A stretch of DNA of 64,000 nucleotides from Legionella spiritensis (GTDB lineage Bacteria; Pseudomonadota; Gammaproteobacteria; Legionellales; Legionellaceae), in NCBI RefSeq assembly GCF_900186965.1, contig NZ_LT906457.1, forward strand, positions 1,328,501-1,392,500, written 5' to 3'. The notes under the pieces are model-generated. The model did not search any database. It was not told the DNA's origin and worked only from the letters and a program-made list of their open reading frames with translations. Each line of letters begins with the position of its first letter. Position 1 is the first letter of the stretch. Positions 8,677-19,189 of the stretch are shown here, one piece after another. A program made the translations under genes and the position numbers.

Positions 8677-9105
8677 ATGTCACTGAATGCCATTTTTGAT
8701 ATAGCCGCGTCCGGTTTGAGTGCGGAAACAACCCGGATGACTGCGACCGCCAGCAATATGACCAACGCCAATGTGGTGTCCGGCAATCCGGATGCCGTCT
8801 ATAAACCCGTTTATCCGATTTTCAGTGCTATCCAGCAGCAGGCTACTCTGGCAATTGAGCAAAAAATATCGGGCGGGGTTGAAGTGACCGATATGTTTCA
8901 AAGCAATGCTGATCCTGTGCAACGCTATGAGCCGAATAACCCTCTTGCAGATAAAGACGGTTTTGTGTATGCCCCGAATATCAATCACGTGGAAGAAATG
9001 GCGAATATGATTTCTGCCTCACGGGCCTATCAAGTCAATCTGGAAATGATCAGCACGACCAAACAACTGATGCAAAGAACATTGCAGCTAGGAGAAGGGG
9101 CATAA
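8677..9105 (+). CDS. flgC: flagellar basal-body rod protein FlgC
   Basis: 142 residues, of normal size. Rod subunit next to FlgB. Begins SLNAIFDIAASGLSAETTRM with the SNMTNANV variant of the rod motif, and ends with the family's VEEMANMISASRAYQVNLEM helix. An AAGGAG ribosome site sits in the last codons of flgB, two bases before this gene, so translation is probably coupled. Confidence 0.97.
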   Translation: MSLNAIFDIAASGLSAETTRMTATASNMTNANVVSGNPDAVYKPVYPIFSAIQQQATLAIEQKISGGVEVTDMFQSNADPVQRYEPNNPLADKDGFVYAPNINHVEEMANMISASRAYQVNLEMISTTKQLMQRTLQLGEGA

Positions 9106-9108
9106 TTT

Positions 9109-9786
9109 ATGAGCATGTTAATTAACGGATCGAATGCGACTGGCGTCAATGGTCTCACACAGCCCGGAGCCGCGCAAAATAAAAAAGAATTGGGGCAGAA
9201 AGATTTTTTGCGTTTGATGGTTGCCCAGGTTCGTAACCAGGATCCTATGGAGCCTAAAACAAACGGTGATTTTCTTGCGCAGCTGGCGCAATTCAGTACC
9301 AATGACGGTATCACCAAAATGCAGGAATCTATCGAGCAACTGGCGTCATCCCTGCAATCCAATCAGGCTCTGCAAGCTTCGGCACTGGTTGGCCGGAAGG
9401 TCCTGGTGAACAGCGACAAACTGCAACTGGAGGCGGAAGGCGACAGTAAAATCGCGGTGGATGTTCCGGCCCAGGTGTCTGAATTGACGGCTTCCGTATA
9501 CAACGCAAGCGGTGAACTGGTGACGAAACTCCCGCTGGGACAACATGACATTGGCCAGTTTGAGTTTAGCTGGAATGGTTTGAATCAAAAAGGGGAGCGG
9601 ATGCCGGCCGGAAAATATACCGTGAAGGTTAACGGCATGTATTCCGGTCAGGAAGTTGCTTTAAAAACAATGACTGCCGCTAATGTTGACAGCGTCAGTC
9701 TTGGCCAGAACGGTGAAGGTGTCAAATTAAATGTTGCAGGTATCGGTTCGGTTTCGCTGAACGATGTGAGGCAGATTACCGTCTGA
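9109..9786 (+). CDS. flgD: flagellar hook assembly cap protein FlgD
   Basis: 225 residues. FlgD caps the growing hook so that FlgE subunits can polymerise, and is then discarded. The N-terminal block KDFLRLMVAQVRNQDPMEP, then NGDFLAQLAQFST, is diagnostic. The C-terminal half has the tandem beta (Tudor/FnIII-like) region with a WNGLNQKGERMPAGKYTV stretch. Three bases separate it from flgC. Confidence 0.96.
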   Translation: MSMLINGSNATGVNGLTQPGAAQNKKELGQKDFLRLMVAQVRNQDPMEPKTNGDFLAQLAQFSTNDGITKMQESIEQLASSLQSNQALQASALVGRKVLVNSDKLQLEAEGDSKIAVDVPAQVSELTASVYNASGELVTKLPLGQHDIGQFEFSWNGLNQKGERMPAGKYTVKVNGMYSGQEVALKTMTAANVDSVSLGQNGEGVKLNVAGIGSVSLNDVRQITV

Positions 9787-9862
9787 TTTCGTCAGGATCA
9801 TAATAGATAACTGTTATGGTCGCTTTTTCTGAATTTAATGTTATCCGTTACAGGAGATTGTC

Positions 9863-11176
9863 ATGGTATTCGGAACAGCAATAAGCGGTATTCAGGCCGC
9901 AACGAAAGATTTGGAAGTAATCGGCAATAATATCGCCAACTCGGCAACCATAGGTTTCAAGAATTCCAGGGCTGAATTTGCCGATATCTATGCGAATGGG
10001 GCATTGGGAGGATCCAGTGCTGCCATAGGTCAAGGCGTGAGACTATCGCGAGTCCAGCAGATGTTTGGTCAGGGGGGATTCACGTTCAGTAACAACAGCC
10101 TTGATTTGGCAATCAGCGGAGGCGGTTTTTTTATGCTGCGCGATCAAGGCTCGACCGTGTTCACGCGAGCCGGTGCTTTTGGCGTGGATAATGATGGTAA
10201 TATCATCAACAGCTCCCAGCAACGCCTGGTAGGATATACGGCAGACGCCAATGGTAATATAGGAACGGTTCCCGTTGAATTGAGTATAAATACGGCTAAT
10301 ATTTCGCCTAACGCGACGACCAACGTCATAGCCGGTCTTAATCTCAGATCCGACAGCACGCCGCCTACGGTCGCCTGGGCCGGAGGTGCGACACCGGCAC
10401 AGGACACCTACAACAATGTCACGTCTTCAACCATTTACGACAGCCTTGGCAACTCGCATGTGCTCTCGATGTATTTTATTCATGCGGACGCGGCTGCCGC
10501 CGGTGGTACACCTAACGCGTCATCTCCGGTTGGAACCGATAATCAATGGTATGTCGCTTTTCAGATTGACAATCAAAATGTGCCTGCCAATGTCGGGCCC
10601 AATAACCCGGATAATCTGTTTCGAGCCAATTTCAACGCGGACGGTTCCTTTGCGGGGGTGACTGATACGGCGGATGCGGCGTTACCCGGTAATTTGATCC
10701 CATTATCGATGACGTTGAGTAATGGCGCCAATCCCCTGAATTTTACAGTTGACTTATCCAACAGTACCCAGTTCGGAAGTCCTTTTGCGGTGCAATCCAA
10801 TGTGCAGAACGGGTTTACAACCGGGCGTCTTGAGGGGCTGGATATTGATGCCGAAGGGATTATTCTGGGGCGTTATACCAATGGCCAGTCACGGGCCATG
10901 GGCCAAGTGCTGTTGGCCAATTTTGCCAATCCTGACGGGTTGCAGAATCTTGGGGAAACCAGTTGGGCGGAAACCGGCGCGTCGGGGCAGCCTCTGATAG
11001 GTGTGCCTAACACGTCAAGTCTTGGTTTGATTCAATCCGGGGCTTTGGAAGATTCCAATGTGGACTTAACCAGTGAACTGGTTAACCTGATTGGAGCGCA
11101 GCGTAATTTTCAGGCCAACGCCCAAACCATCCGGACTGCGGATGCGGTTACCCAGACCATTATAAACATTCGATAA
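9863..11176 (+). CDS. flgE: flagellar hook protein FlgE
   Basis: 437 residues. Polymerises into the flexible hook outside the cell. The N-terminus has the hook/rod motif LEVIGNNIANSATIGFKNSR. The C-terminus SELVNLIGAQRNFQANAQT is the matching coiled-coil helix of the D0 domain. The middle (about 150-330) holds the variable D1/D2 surface domains with a TIYDSLGNSHVLSMYF strand typical of FlgE. An AGGAG ribosome site precedes the ATG after a 76-base gap in which no promoter was recognised. Confidence 0.97.
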   Translation: MVFGTAISGIQAATKDLEVIGNNIANSATIGFKNSRAEFADIYANGALGGSSAAIGQGVRLSRVQQMFGQGGFTFSNNSLDLAISGGGFFMLRDQGSTVFTRAGAFGVDNDGNIINSSQQRLVGYTADANGNIGTVPVELSINTANISPNATTNVIAGLNLRSDSTPPTVAWAGGATPAQDTYNNVTSSTIYDSLGNSHVLSMYFIHADAAAAGGTPNASSPVGTDNQWYVAFQIDNQNVPANVGPNNPDNLFRANFNADGSFAGVTDTADAALPGNLIPLSMTLSNGANPLNFTVDLSNSTQFGSPFAVQSNVQNGFTTGRLEGLDIDAEGIILGRYTNGQSRAMGQVLLANFANPDGLQNLGETSWAETGASGQPLIGVPNTSSLGLIQSGALEDSNVDLTSELVNLIGAQRNFQANAQTIRTADAVTQTIINIR

Positions 11177-11291
11177 TTATCGAGGCGGTGCGGCATTCGT
11201 TTAAAAGGGCCGTTTCAGGAATAGTCAGGGAAATGGTGTCTTGACAAATAAATGCCGCATGACAGTGCTGCAAAAAAGGTGGGGAAAAGCT

Positions 11292-12029
11292 ATGGAAACA
11301 ATCCTTTATAACATAATGAATGGTTCACAGAGTGATTTTACCCGTCAAACGATTACGGCTAACAATCTCGCCAATATCAATACGCCCGGATTCAAGGCGG
11401 ATTTGTATAGTGCGCAATCCATGTACATGAGTGCGTCTTCCACGGAGATGACCGCGATGTCTGTCGATATGCCGCTAGGCAATGATTTCTCCGATGGCGA
11501 ACTCATAACAACCGGACGTGATTTGGATCTGGCTGTGCAGGGGAAAGGCTGGTTTGCGGTTCAGGATGGTGGTGGAAAAGAAGCTTATACACGGGCGGGT
11601 GACTTTAAATTGACGGAGAACGGACTTTTAGTGACGTCATCCGGACGCCCTGTATTGGGGGATGGCGGCCCCATATCCATACCACCTGCCCAACGAATTA
11701 ATATAGGCACCGACGGGACGATTTCAATCGTTCCCCTTGACGGGGCTCCGAATGAACTGGCCGTGCTGGACCGAATCAAACTGGTTAAGGCGGAATTCAA
11801 GGATTTGATTAAAGGAAGCGATGGATTGATGAGGTTGAATCAGGGGGGCAAAGCGACGACGGATCCTTCCATTACCGTCATCAAAGGCGCTTTGGAAAAC
11901 AGCAACGTGAATGCGGTCGAGCAGATGGTTAACATGATTACGGCCGGACGGGAATTTGATGCTCATATGAAAGTGATGCAGACCGTGGATGAGAATGCCC
12001 AGAGATTGGCACAACTATTGCACGAGTAA
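11292..12029 (+). CDS. flgF: flagellar basal-body rod protein FlgF
   Basis: 245 residues from the ATG at 11292; an upstream in-frame start exists but adds a sequence (KCRMTVLQKRWGKA) with no family resemblance, and GGTGGGG before 11292 can serve as ribosome site. Proximal rod protein: TANNLANINTPGFKADL near the N-terminus, a GKGWFAVQDGGGKEAYTRAG segment, and the SNVNAVEQMVNMITAGREFD C-terminal helix. The 115-base gap after flgE is the largest in the operon. Confidence 0.96.
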   Translation: METILYNIMNGSQSDFTRQTITANNLANINTPGFKADLYSAQSMYMSASSTEMTAMSVDMPLGNDFSDGELITTGRDLDLAVQGKGWFAVQDGGGKEAYTRAGDFKLTENGLLVTSSGRPVLGDGGPISIPPAQRINIGTDGTISIVPLDGAPNELAVLDRIKLVKAEFKDLIKGSDGLMRLNQGGKATTDPSITVIKGALENSNVNAVEQMVNMITAGREFDAHMKVMQTVDENAQRLAQLLHE

Positions 12030-12063
12030 TAGAAAACAAGAATAAAAAAGACAAGGACATGCC

Positions 12064-12849
12064 ATGCAACCAGCACTATGGGTCAGTAAAACCGGGTTAG
12101 ATGCCCAGGAAAAAAATATTGCAAACATTGCCAACAACCTTGCTAACGTCAATACAACCGGCTTTAAAAAAGGTCGAGCCGTGTTTGAGGATTTGATTTA
12201 CCAGAACCTTCGCCAGGCGGGCGCCCAGTCGACCCAGAGTACGGAAATTCCGACCGGTATTAATATGGGTACAGGCGTGCACATGGTGGCCACTCAGAAA
12301 TTATTCAATCAGGGAAGCATCCAGAATACGCAAAATGCTCTGGACGTGGCTATTGAGGGACGCGGATTTTTTCAGGTTCTGCTGCCTGACGGTACGCAAG
12401 CCTACACCAGAGACGGTACCTTTCAGCAGGATTCCCAGGGGCAACTGGTCACCGCCAATGGTAATGTGGTACAGCCGCCCGTCAATATTCCGGAGCAAAC
12501 ACTAAGCCTGACTATCGGGAAAGACGGCACGGTGAGTGCCCTGGTCGCGGGAAATACGGCGCCAACCCAAATTGGAACCATTCAGTTAACAGACTTCATT
12601 AATCCTGCCGGCTTGCAGCCGATGGGGCAAAACCTTTTTCTTGAAACGGTTGCCAGCGGTGCGGCTCAGACTGATATACCGGGCAATTCCGGTCTTGGAA
12701 CACTCTTGCAGGGTTCTCTGGAAGCCTCCAATGTCAATGTGGTTGAAGAACTGGTGAATATGATTCAGGCGCAGCGCAGCTATGAAATTACCGCCAAAGG
12801 TATTCAAACCGTTGACAACATGCTGCAGTATTTGGCGCAAACCATTTAA
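12064..12849 (+). CDS. flgG: flagellar distal rod protein FlgG
   Basis: 261 residues, almost exactly the standard FlgG length. Forms the distal rod through the peptidoglycan and outer membrane. Diagnostic stretches: QEKNIANIANNLANVNTTGF, FEDLIYQNLRQAGAQ, and the C-terminal SNVNVVEELVNMIQAQRSYE. The distal-rod-specific 'YQNLRQAGAQST' loop separates it from FlgF and FlgE. Confidence 0.97.
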   Translation: MQPALWVSKTGLDAQEKNIANIANNLANVNTTGFKKGRAVFEDLIYQNLRQAGAQSTQSTEIPTGINMGTGVHMVATQKLFNQGSIQNTQNALDVAIEGRGFFQVLLPDGTQAYTRDGTFQQDSQGQLVTANGNVVQPPVNIPEQTLSLTIGKDGTVSALVAGNTAPTQIGTIQLTDFINPAGLQPMGQNLFLETVASGAAQTDIPGNSGLGTLLQGSLEASNVNVVEELVNMIQAQRSYEITAKGIQTVDNMLQYLAQTI

Positions 12850-12862
12850 TCGGGTGTGTAAT

Positions 12863-13555
12863 ATGATACTGTGCCGGTTTTTCTCATTGTTTCTGGTGAT
12901 TTATCTGCTGGTTGGCTGCGAAGCGCTGCAGCCTCCTGTCGCGGGTACGGCGCCGGAATATGCCCCGACCTATCCGGTAACCCCGGATACCAAGCAGGCA
13001 CGGTACAGGAATGGCGCTATTTACAGTGCGGAAACGGTTCTGCCTCTCTTTGAAACACCGAGAGCACGCCATCCCGGTGATATCGTGACCGTAGTACTGG
13101 TGGAAAAAACGGACGCGCAAAAAAGAGCGACGACCCGTCAGCGTAAAAATGAAAAAGCACAGATAGTAAATGCCGCGGTTCTGGGACGGCCTGTGGCTTT
13201 AGGGGGCGGATACACGTTTGATTTTGATTTGGATGCGAAGCGGCAGTTTGAAGGTGAAGGTCAATCGGTTCAGAACAATAAACTGGCAGGCAGCATTTCC
13301 GTCACCGTATCCAAGGTGTTGGCCAACGGTGTGATGCTGGTGCAAGGGGAAAAATGGGTCAATATCAATCAGGGTAAGGAATACATCCGCCTTTCAGGCA
13401 TGATAAGACCTCAGGACATCAGGCCGGACAATACCATTACGTCGGATCGTGTCGCCAATGCCAGAATTTCCTATGGCGGTACCGGACAGATTAATAACGC
13501 GAATTCCCAGGGTTGGCTTGCCCGCTTTATCTGGAGTCCCTTTTTCCCTGAATAA
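12863..13555 (+). CDS. flgH: flagellar L-ring lipoprotein FlgH
   Basis: 230 residues from the ATG at 12863, chosen because it gives a proper lipoprotein signal peptide: hydrophobic core [13 protein letters not shown], then Cys21 in the lipobox LVGC. FlgH forms the outer-membrane L ring, a bushing for the rod. The family block [20 protein letters not shown] and the C-terminal SGMIRPQDI and [12 protein letters not shown] stretches are present. It starts 13 bases after flgG. Confidence 0.96.
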   Translation: MILCRFFSLFLVIYLLVGCEALQPPVAGTAPEYAPTYPVTPDTKQARYRNGAIYSAETVLPLFETPRARHPGDIVTVVLVEKTDAQKRATTRQRKNEKAQIVNAAVLGRPVALGGGYTFDFDLDAKRQFEGEGQSVQNNKLAGSISVTVSKVLANGVMLVQGEKWVNINQGKEYIRLSGMIRPQDIRPDNTITSDRVANARISYGGTGQINNANSQGWLARFIWSPFFPE

Positions 13556-13625
13556 TTTTGGTGTAAGGACGTGTTGCCTGCGAATCACCAGGCAGCCCGA
13601 GCAGTTAAAACAGGATGGACTACTC

Positions 13626-14729
13626 ATGCGTACAGGTTATCGGTTAGTACAAATGCTCCTGATGACGGTTCTCGTTTCGACAGTTTGTGCGGAACGAATC
13701 AAGGATATTGCGACGCTCGCAGGAGTTCGTGATAACCAGTTGATTGGGTATGGCCTGGTCGTTGGATTGAGCGGTACCGGCGATAAAACGGGTACACGTT
13801 ACACGGAACAAACGTTTGGTAATATGCTGATCCAGATGGGTATTAATATTCCATCCGGTACCAAACTGAACTCCAAAAATATTGCTGCGGTGATGGTGAC
13901 TGCCAATCTGTCCTCATTTATGAAAAAAGGCCAGACTCTGGATGTGAATGTCTCTTCCATAGGCGATTCCAAAAGTCTCCTTGGTGGAACATTGCTTCTG
14001 ACTCCGCTCAAGGGGGCGGACGGGCGGGTTTATGCCATGGCGCAGGGAAATCTGGTGGTGTCCGGTCTGAGCGCGTCGGGTGAAGACGGTTCCAGCGTCA
14101 CGGTCAACATACCGAGCGGTGGTAGAATCCCCAATGGGGCAACGGTGGAAGCGGATATTCCCAATCCTTTCTATTTTTCAAAATCATTGACCTATAATCT
14201 GCATAGTCCGGACTTTACCACGGCAAAACGTATGAGTGACGCCATAAATCAAATGATGGGGCCGGGTACGGCCAGAGCGATGGATGCCACCTCGGTGGAA
14301 GTTACGGCGCCAAAGCTGGTTTCCCAGCGCGTAGATTACGTCTCCGTTCTGGAAAATATTGAATTCATACCGGGTGAAACCGAGGCGAAAATCATTGTAA
14401 ACGCCCGCTCCGGAACGGTAGTTATCAATCAGTTGGTGAGGGTAAAACCGGTGGCTGTGGCACATGGCAATCTGGTCGTAACCGTCAGTGAGAACCCTTT
14501 GATAAGCCAGCCTAACGCGTTTGCCAACGGCCGGACTGTGGTGACTCCGCAAACCCAGATCAATGTGGAGCAGAAAGCGGGAAGGGCGTTTCTGATTCCC
14601 GAGGGTACGACGTTGCAGGATATTGTCAAGGCTATTAATTCGGTGGGGGCGGCACCCGGTGATATTATTGCGATTCTCGAGGCTTTGAAAGAGGCAGGGG
14701 CGTTAAACGCCACGATCATCATGATATAG
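13626..14729 (+). CDS. flgI: flagellar P-ring protein FlgI
   Basis: 367 residues from the ATG at 13626; the frame is open further upstream but that part overlaps flgH and the ATG at 13626 starts a signal peptide ([13 protein letters not shown]). FlgI assembles the periplasmic P ring around the rod. Hallmarks: [28 protein letters not shown], and a C-terminal [14 protein letters not shown] end. Signal cleavage after VCA gives a mature protein beginning ERIKD, as in other FlgI proteins. Confidence 0.97.
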   Translation: MRTGYRLVQMLLMTVLVSTVCAERIKDIATLAGVRDNQLIGYGLVVGLSGTGDKTGTRYTEQTFGNMLIQMGINIPSGTKLNSKNIAAVMVTANLSSFMKKGQTLDVNVSSIGDSKSLLGGTLLLTPLKGADGRVYAMAQGNLVVSGLSASGEDGSSVTVNIPSGGRIPNGATVEADIPNPFYFSKSLTYNLHSPDFTTAKRMSDAINQMMGPGTARAMDATSVEVTAPKLVSQRVDYVSVLENIEFIPGETEAKIIVNARSGTVVINQLVRVKPVAVAHGNLVVTVSENPLISQPNAFANGRTVVTPQTQINVEQKAGRAFLIPEGTTLQDIVKAINSVGAAPGDIIAILEALKEAGALNATIIMI

Positions 14730-14740
14730 GATGAAGAAAT

Positions 14741-15661
14741 ATGGGCATGGACGGTATAGCAGTCGGCGATTTTCAGGGGCTACAACACTTGAGAAAACAG
14801 GCTCAGGAGGATGCCCGGAAAGCCTTGCCGGAGGTTACCAAACAATTTGAAGCGATATTTCTGCAATCCATGCTGAAAAGCATGAGGCTCGGGCAGCAAT
14901 TTCTCGACGAGTCGAGCCCCTTCAAGGGAAAGTATCAGGAAACGTTTCAGGATATGCTCGATGGACAATACGCCTCAAACGTAGCCAATGGCAAAGGTAT
15001 TGGCTTGGCGGAGATGCTGGCGAGGCAGTTGTCGCAAACCACGAACAAAGTTTCCGGTGTCTCGAAATCCGGGACGACGGAATCAATGGCGCTGATCCGA
15101 CCGGAACAAGCGCAAACGCAGCTTCATTTGTCACCTCGGCTGCCAAGACCGGAAGGTGATACGGAACATCAAGTCGTTGATGATTTTGTGAAGTCGATTT
15201 TACCCTATGCTCGCCAGGCGGCCCGTATTCTCGGCCTTGATCCGAAATTATTAATCGCACAGGCTGCTCTGGAAACCGGATGGGGGCAATATATTGCCAA
15301 AGACGCGGACGGAAGCAGCAGCCATAATCTGTTTAATATTAAACACACCGGTAAAACCGGTAATGATGCTGTGGAGGTGCGCACTACGGAGTATGTCGCG
15401 AATACGCCGATAAAAACCAGAGCCTCGTTCAAAAAATACGATTCGGTTGCGGAAAGTTTCAGCGATTATATCGCACTGCTTAAAAATAATGGTCGTTATG
15501 AACAAGCGCTTGCCAACACAGGCGATCCTCATCGTTTTGTAACGTCGTTGCATCAGGCCGGGTATGCGACTGATCCGCTTTATGCCAATAAGGTGATGTC
15601 CATTTATCAGGGAGAGGAACTTGAGCAGGCTTTGTCAAGAAACGGGTATATAATAAAATAG
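14741..15661 (+). CDS. flgJ: flagellar rod assembly protein / muramidase FlgJ
   Basis: 306 residues, two domains. Residues 25-100 are the rod-cap domain (QFEAIFLQSMLKSMR). Residues about 150-300 are a GH73 N-acetylglucosaminidase-type domain, with LIAQAALETGWGQ containing the catalytic Glu178 and a HNLFNIK block. It opens a hole in peptidoglycan for the rod. The dual-domain form is normal for beta- and gammaproteobacteria. No signal peptide, as expected for export by the flagellar apparatus. Confidence 0.96.
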   Translation: MGMDGIAVGDFQGLQHLRKQAQEDARKALPEVTKQFEAIFLQSMLKSMRLGQQFLDESSPFKGKYQETFQDMLDGQYASNVANGKGIGLAEMLARQLSQTTNKVSGVSKSGTTESMALIRPEQAQTQLHLSPRLPRPEGDTEHQVVDDFVKSILPYARQAARILGLDPKLLIAQAALETGWGQYIAKDADGSSSHNLFNIKHTGKTGNDAVEVRTTEYVANTPIKTRASFKKYDSVAESFSDYIALLKNNGRYEQALANTGDPHRFVTSLHQAGYATDPLYANKVMSIYQGEELEQALSRNGYIIK

Positions 15662-15695
15662 GACAGGCCTTTATTAATTAAAGGAGTAAGGAAGC

Positions 15696-17645
15696 ATGGC
15701 AGGTATCTTGGGCATAGCGACGTCCGGTTTGAGCGCGTTTCAACGAGCGTTTGAAGTCACCGGTAATAATATCGCAAACATCAATAACGGCAGCTATTCG
15801 AGGCAGACGGTAATTTTTTCGCAGATGCCTTCCCAGCGCTTCGCAGGGTCGTTTATCGGCAGTGGCGTGATGGTTTCGGATATTCAAAGGCATAGCGACC
15901 GGTTTGCCAACCAGCAGGTCAGAGATACTCTGACCACCAAAACACAGTATGATATTTTCTATGAGCAGGCTTCCCAGATTGACAAACTGCTTTCCCAGGA
16001 CGGTACCAGCATATCCGTCAGTCTACAGAGTTTTTTTAACGCCCTGTCGCAAGTCAACGACACCCCGGACAGCCTCTCTTCCAGAGACGTTTTTTTGAAG
16101 CAGACACAACTACTGGTTGATCAATTCAATACCATGCAGCAGCGTCTGGATGAATATCAGAGTACCAATACGGCCCAGATTAAGGAAGCGGTGGAGCAGG
16201 TCAACAAGTTAACCAGAAACATCGCCGAAGTGAATAAACAACTGGCTGGCTCGCCGGATGCCCCGGAATTGCTGGATCAGCGGGATGAACTGCTGCGCCA
16301 GTTATCCGGGTACATGGAAATCAGTGTCATACCGCAGGGTGATAATAGCATCAGTGTCAGCGTCGCTAACGGACAAATGCTCGTTGTAGGCACTGAACAG
16401 CGGGACATGGCGGTGAACACCACATCCACCGGACAGTTCGGCACCCAGATTGTCATTGGCAATGGTGCGGGGGAGATTGATATTACCAGTTACATGAATT
16501 CAGGTATGCTTGGCGGAATGCTTGATTTTGAAGACAATGTCATCACGCCTGCCAGCCAGTTGCTGGGGCAGATGGCGATAGGTCTTGCGACAACCTTTAA
16601 TACCCAGCATCAATTGGGTATGGATATGAATGATCAGATAGGAAAAATTTTTTTCACCGATTACAATCAGCAGGCCTTGCAGTTGGCCAGAGCGGTTCCC
16701 TCAAGCAGCAATACCGGAACCGGGGTGTTCTCCGTTGATATCAGCGATATTGGTCAGGTGCAACTCAGTGATTATGAACTGCGGGTAACCAACGCTGCTA
16801 CCAATGAAGTGACGGTCACCAGAAAATCGGATGGCCAGTCTACGGTGTTAACCTTGACCAGTGCACCGCCGGCTCCCCCGGCGGGCGCTATAAATCTGGA
16901 TGGCATGACGATTACCGTGGATGACCTGGGCAATCTCGCCGATGATGATCAGTTCATGCTGAGTCCGACTCGTGGTGCGGCAGGCCAGTTTCAGTTGGCC
17001 ATAAGCGATCCGCGGGAAGTCGCGTTTGCCTCACCCGTACGCACCCAAGCGTCTTTATCAAATACCGGTACGGGCAGCATTGTACTTGGGGATATTTTCA
17101 ATACGACGGATGTCGATAAAGAATACCGTATTGATTTTATTTCTCCCACGCAATATAACCTGGTGAATGTCACCGATTCGGTCACAACCGGGCCATTTGT
17201 GTTTACGCCGAACTCGGATAACACCATCCTTATTCCGGATTCCGTCACGCCATCCTATTCGGTCGTTGTGTCCGGTATTCCCGCAACAGGAGATCAGTTT
17301 ACCGCTTCGTATAATAGTGGCGGCTATGCCGACAATGGCAATGGCTTGAAACTGAATGACATACAACAAAGCAAGATATTTGTTGGCGACACTGAAAATT
17401 TGTTTGATCGATACTCCGGGTTAATTTCCTCGGTAGGTGGAAAAACCTATCAGGCTAAACTTCGCAGTGAGGCGGCCGATATACTTCATCAACAGGCGGT
17501 TGATTTTCGCAGTAGCAAAAGCGGCGTCAATCTTGATGAGGAAGCCGCTAATTTATTACGATTTGAACAAGCCTATCAGGCAGCGGGACAGTTGTTGTCC
17601 GTTGCTAACAACATGATCGATGTGTTATTTGCCGCAATGAGGTGA
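15696..17645 (+). CDS. flgK: flagellar hook-associated protein 1, FlgK
   Basis: 649 residues, about 100 more than the enterobacterial protein; the extra length is in the middle (about 330-560), where surface-exposed domains vary. First junction protein between hook and filament. The N-terminal EVTGNNIANINNGSYSRQTV and the C-terminal NLDEEAANLLRFEQAYQAA, then NNMIDVLF, are diagnostic. AAGGAG precedes the ATG. Confidence 0.96.
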   Translation: MAGILGIATSGLSAFQRAFEVTGNNIANINNGSYSRQTVIFSQMPSQRFAGSFIGSGVMVSDIQRHSDRFANQQVRDTLTTKTQYDIFYEQASQIDKLLSQDGTSISVSLQSFFNALSQVNDTPDSLSSRDVFLKQTQLLVDQFNTMQQRLDEYQSTNTAQIKEAVEQVNKLTRNIAEVNKQLAGSPDAPELLDQRDELLRQLSGYMEISVIPQGDNSISVSVANGQMLVVGTEQRDMAVNTTSTGQFGTQIVIGNGAGEIDITSYMNSGMLGGMLDFEDNVITPASQLLGQMAIGLATTFNTQHQLGMDMNDQIGKIFFTDYNQQALQLARAVPSSSNTGTGVFSVDISDIGQVQLSDYELRVTNAATNEVTVTRKSDGQSTVLTLTSAPPAPPAGAINLDGMTITVDDLGNLADDDQFMLSPTRGAAGQFQLAISDPREVAFASPVRTQASLSNTGTGSIVLGDIFNTTDVDKEYRIDFISPTQYNLVNVTDSVTTGPFVFTPNSDNTILIPDSVTPSYSVVVSGIPATGDQFTASYNSGGYADNGNGLKLNDIQQSKIFVGDTENLFDRYSGLISSVGGKTYQAKLRSEAADILHQQAVDFRSSKSGVNLDEEAANLLRFEQAYQAAGQLLSVANNMIDVLFAAMR

Positions 17646-17648
17646 TGA

Positions 17649-18884
17649 ATGAGAATTTCAACCAGTCAGATTTTTTCCGGAGGCTTGAATAATATGTTGA
17701 GGCAGCAGGCGGAAACGTTGCGCCTGCAGCAGCAGATATCCTCACAGAAAAAAGTGGAGTACCCCTCCGATGATCCGATTGCGGCGGCGAGAATCGATTT
17801 GATGAAACAACGTATCAGCTATGGTGAGCGGTTGCAAAGAAATAACGAGGCGGCGCAAGGTACGCTGAAATTTGAGGAAAGCGTTTTAAGTAATGGTGTC
17901 AATGTGTTGCAACGGCTTCGCGAACTACAGGTACAGGCCGGTAACAATTCCCTGACGGAAAACGATAGAAAGGCTCTGGCCGATGAGGCGGAGGTTTTGT
18001 TGAATCAATTACAGGGTCTGGCAAATACGCAAGACAGCAATGGTAATTATATTTTTAGCGGCAGTAAATCATCGGCTCAAACCATTACCCGCGATGTGAG
18101 CGGCCAGTTTGTCTATAACGGTGATCAGACCCAGCGCTTTCAAACCATTACCAGCGGTCTGGATGTGGCCTTGAACGATAACGGCGCCGATTTGTTTATG
18201 CGGATCCCCAATGGTAACGGGCGTTTTACCGTTGCTGAAACAGCGACGCCCAATACCGGAAACGCGGTGGCGACCTCCGGAAGTGTAGTCGATAACGCCG
18301 CCTATATTGCCGATGACTATACCCTGCAATTTGTTTTAAACACTGCCAATGAGCTGGTTGTGATGGTCAGTGGTGTGGCCAGCGGGAATGTCATTCCTCC
18401 AAGCGGTGATCCGGATGACGCGCCTCTCTACACCTCCGGTGCAACCATCAGTTTTAATGGTCTGGAGTTGACGGTGACAGGAACCCCCAGCGCCGGTGAT
18501 TCGTTTGCCATTGAGCCGGCCGCCAGCGAATCGATTTTTTCAACGGTGGCGAATATGATTGATAATCTCAGGCAGCCTTTTTCAACACCGACGCAAAAAG
18601 CGCACACCCAGACTCGCAATAATCAGATCCTTGAACAACTAGACAGCGGATTGGGCAATATTATTGATCATCAGTCCAAGGTTGGCGCGCGTTTAAACCA
18701 GCTGGATGTGGCGGAGAAAGTGAATATTGATCTGGTAGACATCAGTACGGAAACCAAATCCGGACTGGAGGATGCCAATCTTGCCGAAGTCGCCGTCGCC
18801 CTTAATCTGCAACTTACCTACCTGCAGATAGCGCAGCAGACATTTGCGAGCATCCAGGGATTATCGGCATTTAATTTTATTTAA
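17649..18884 (+). CDS. flgL: flagellar hook-associated protein 3, FlgL
   Basis: 411 residues, also longer than the enterobacterial version (about 317), again by an insertion in the middle (about 175-280). Second junction protein, related to flagellin at both ends: MRISTSQIFSGGLNNMLRQQ at the start and LQLTYLQIAQQTFASIQGL at the end. Three bases after flgK. It is the last gene of the operon; no hairpin terminator was recognised after it before the repeat at 18951. Confidence 0.95.
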   Translation: MRISTSQIFSGGLNNMLRQQAETLRLQQQISSQKKVEYPSDDPIAAARIDLMKQRISYGERLQRNNEAAQGTLKFEESVLSNGVNVLQRLRELQVQAGNNSLTENDRKALADEAEVLLNQLQGLANTQDSNGNYIFSGSKSSAQTITRDVSGQFVYNGDQTQRFQTITSGLDVALNDNGADLFMRIPNGNGRFTVAETATPNTGNAVATSGSVVDNAAYIADDYTLQFVLNTANELVVMVSGVASGNVIPPSGDPDDAPLYTSGATISFNGLELTVTGTPSAGDSFAIEPAASESIFSTVANMIDNLRQPFSTPTQKAHTQTRNNQILEQLDSGLGNIIDHQSKVGARLNQLDVAEKVNIDLVDISTETKSGLEDANLAEVAVALNLQLTYLQIAQQTFASIQGLSAFNFI

Positions 18885-18950
18885 CGCCGATAGTAGATGT
18901 ATACTCCGATGAGATGGCCTATAGTAAGTTGAATCCCGGGCAACAGTATC

Positions 18951-19188
18951 TAGGCTCTGTGAACAAAAATTTTCACAGCTGCAAATACGGCTAATTGGCG
19001 CCATTTTTTTGCGAAAAGGCGGTAGCCCGTAAGGAGGCCTGCGGCCGTATTGCGGGTTTGATGTGCCAATTATGAACGTTATCCCGCATTACGGCTTCGC
19101 CTTCATGACGGGCTACAAGAAATTATTAGTTGTTGCGCAACTATAGTTGTCTTGTTTTCGAGCGGAAAAAATTTGTTCACAGAACCTA
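18951..19188. repeat. MITE-like palindromic repeat, copy B
   Basis: Begins TAGGCTCTGTGAACAAAAAT and ends with the inverse TTTGTTCACAGAACCTA, giving near-perfect terminal inverted repeats. The core holds the GTAGCCCGTAAGGAGGC ... GCCTTCATGACGGGCTAC palindrome. No coding frame. Its end abuts a second, unrelated repeat starting at 19190. Confidence 0.88.
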
Positions 19189-19189
19189 T

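Noticed and set aside
12782-12862. Extended N-terminus for FlgH
   Set aside because: The extra 27 residues overlap flgG and would bury the lipoprotein signal peptide that starts at 12863.
13449-13625. Extended N-terminus for FlgI
   Set aside because: It overlaps flgH and displaces the signal peptide that begins at 13626.
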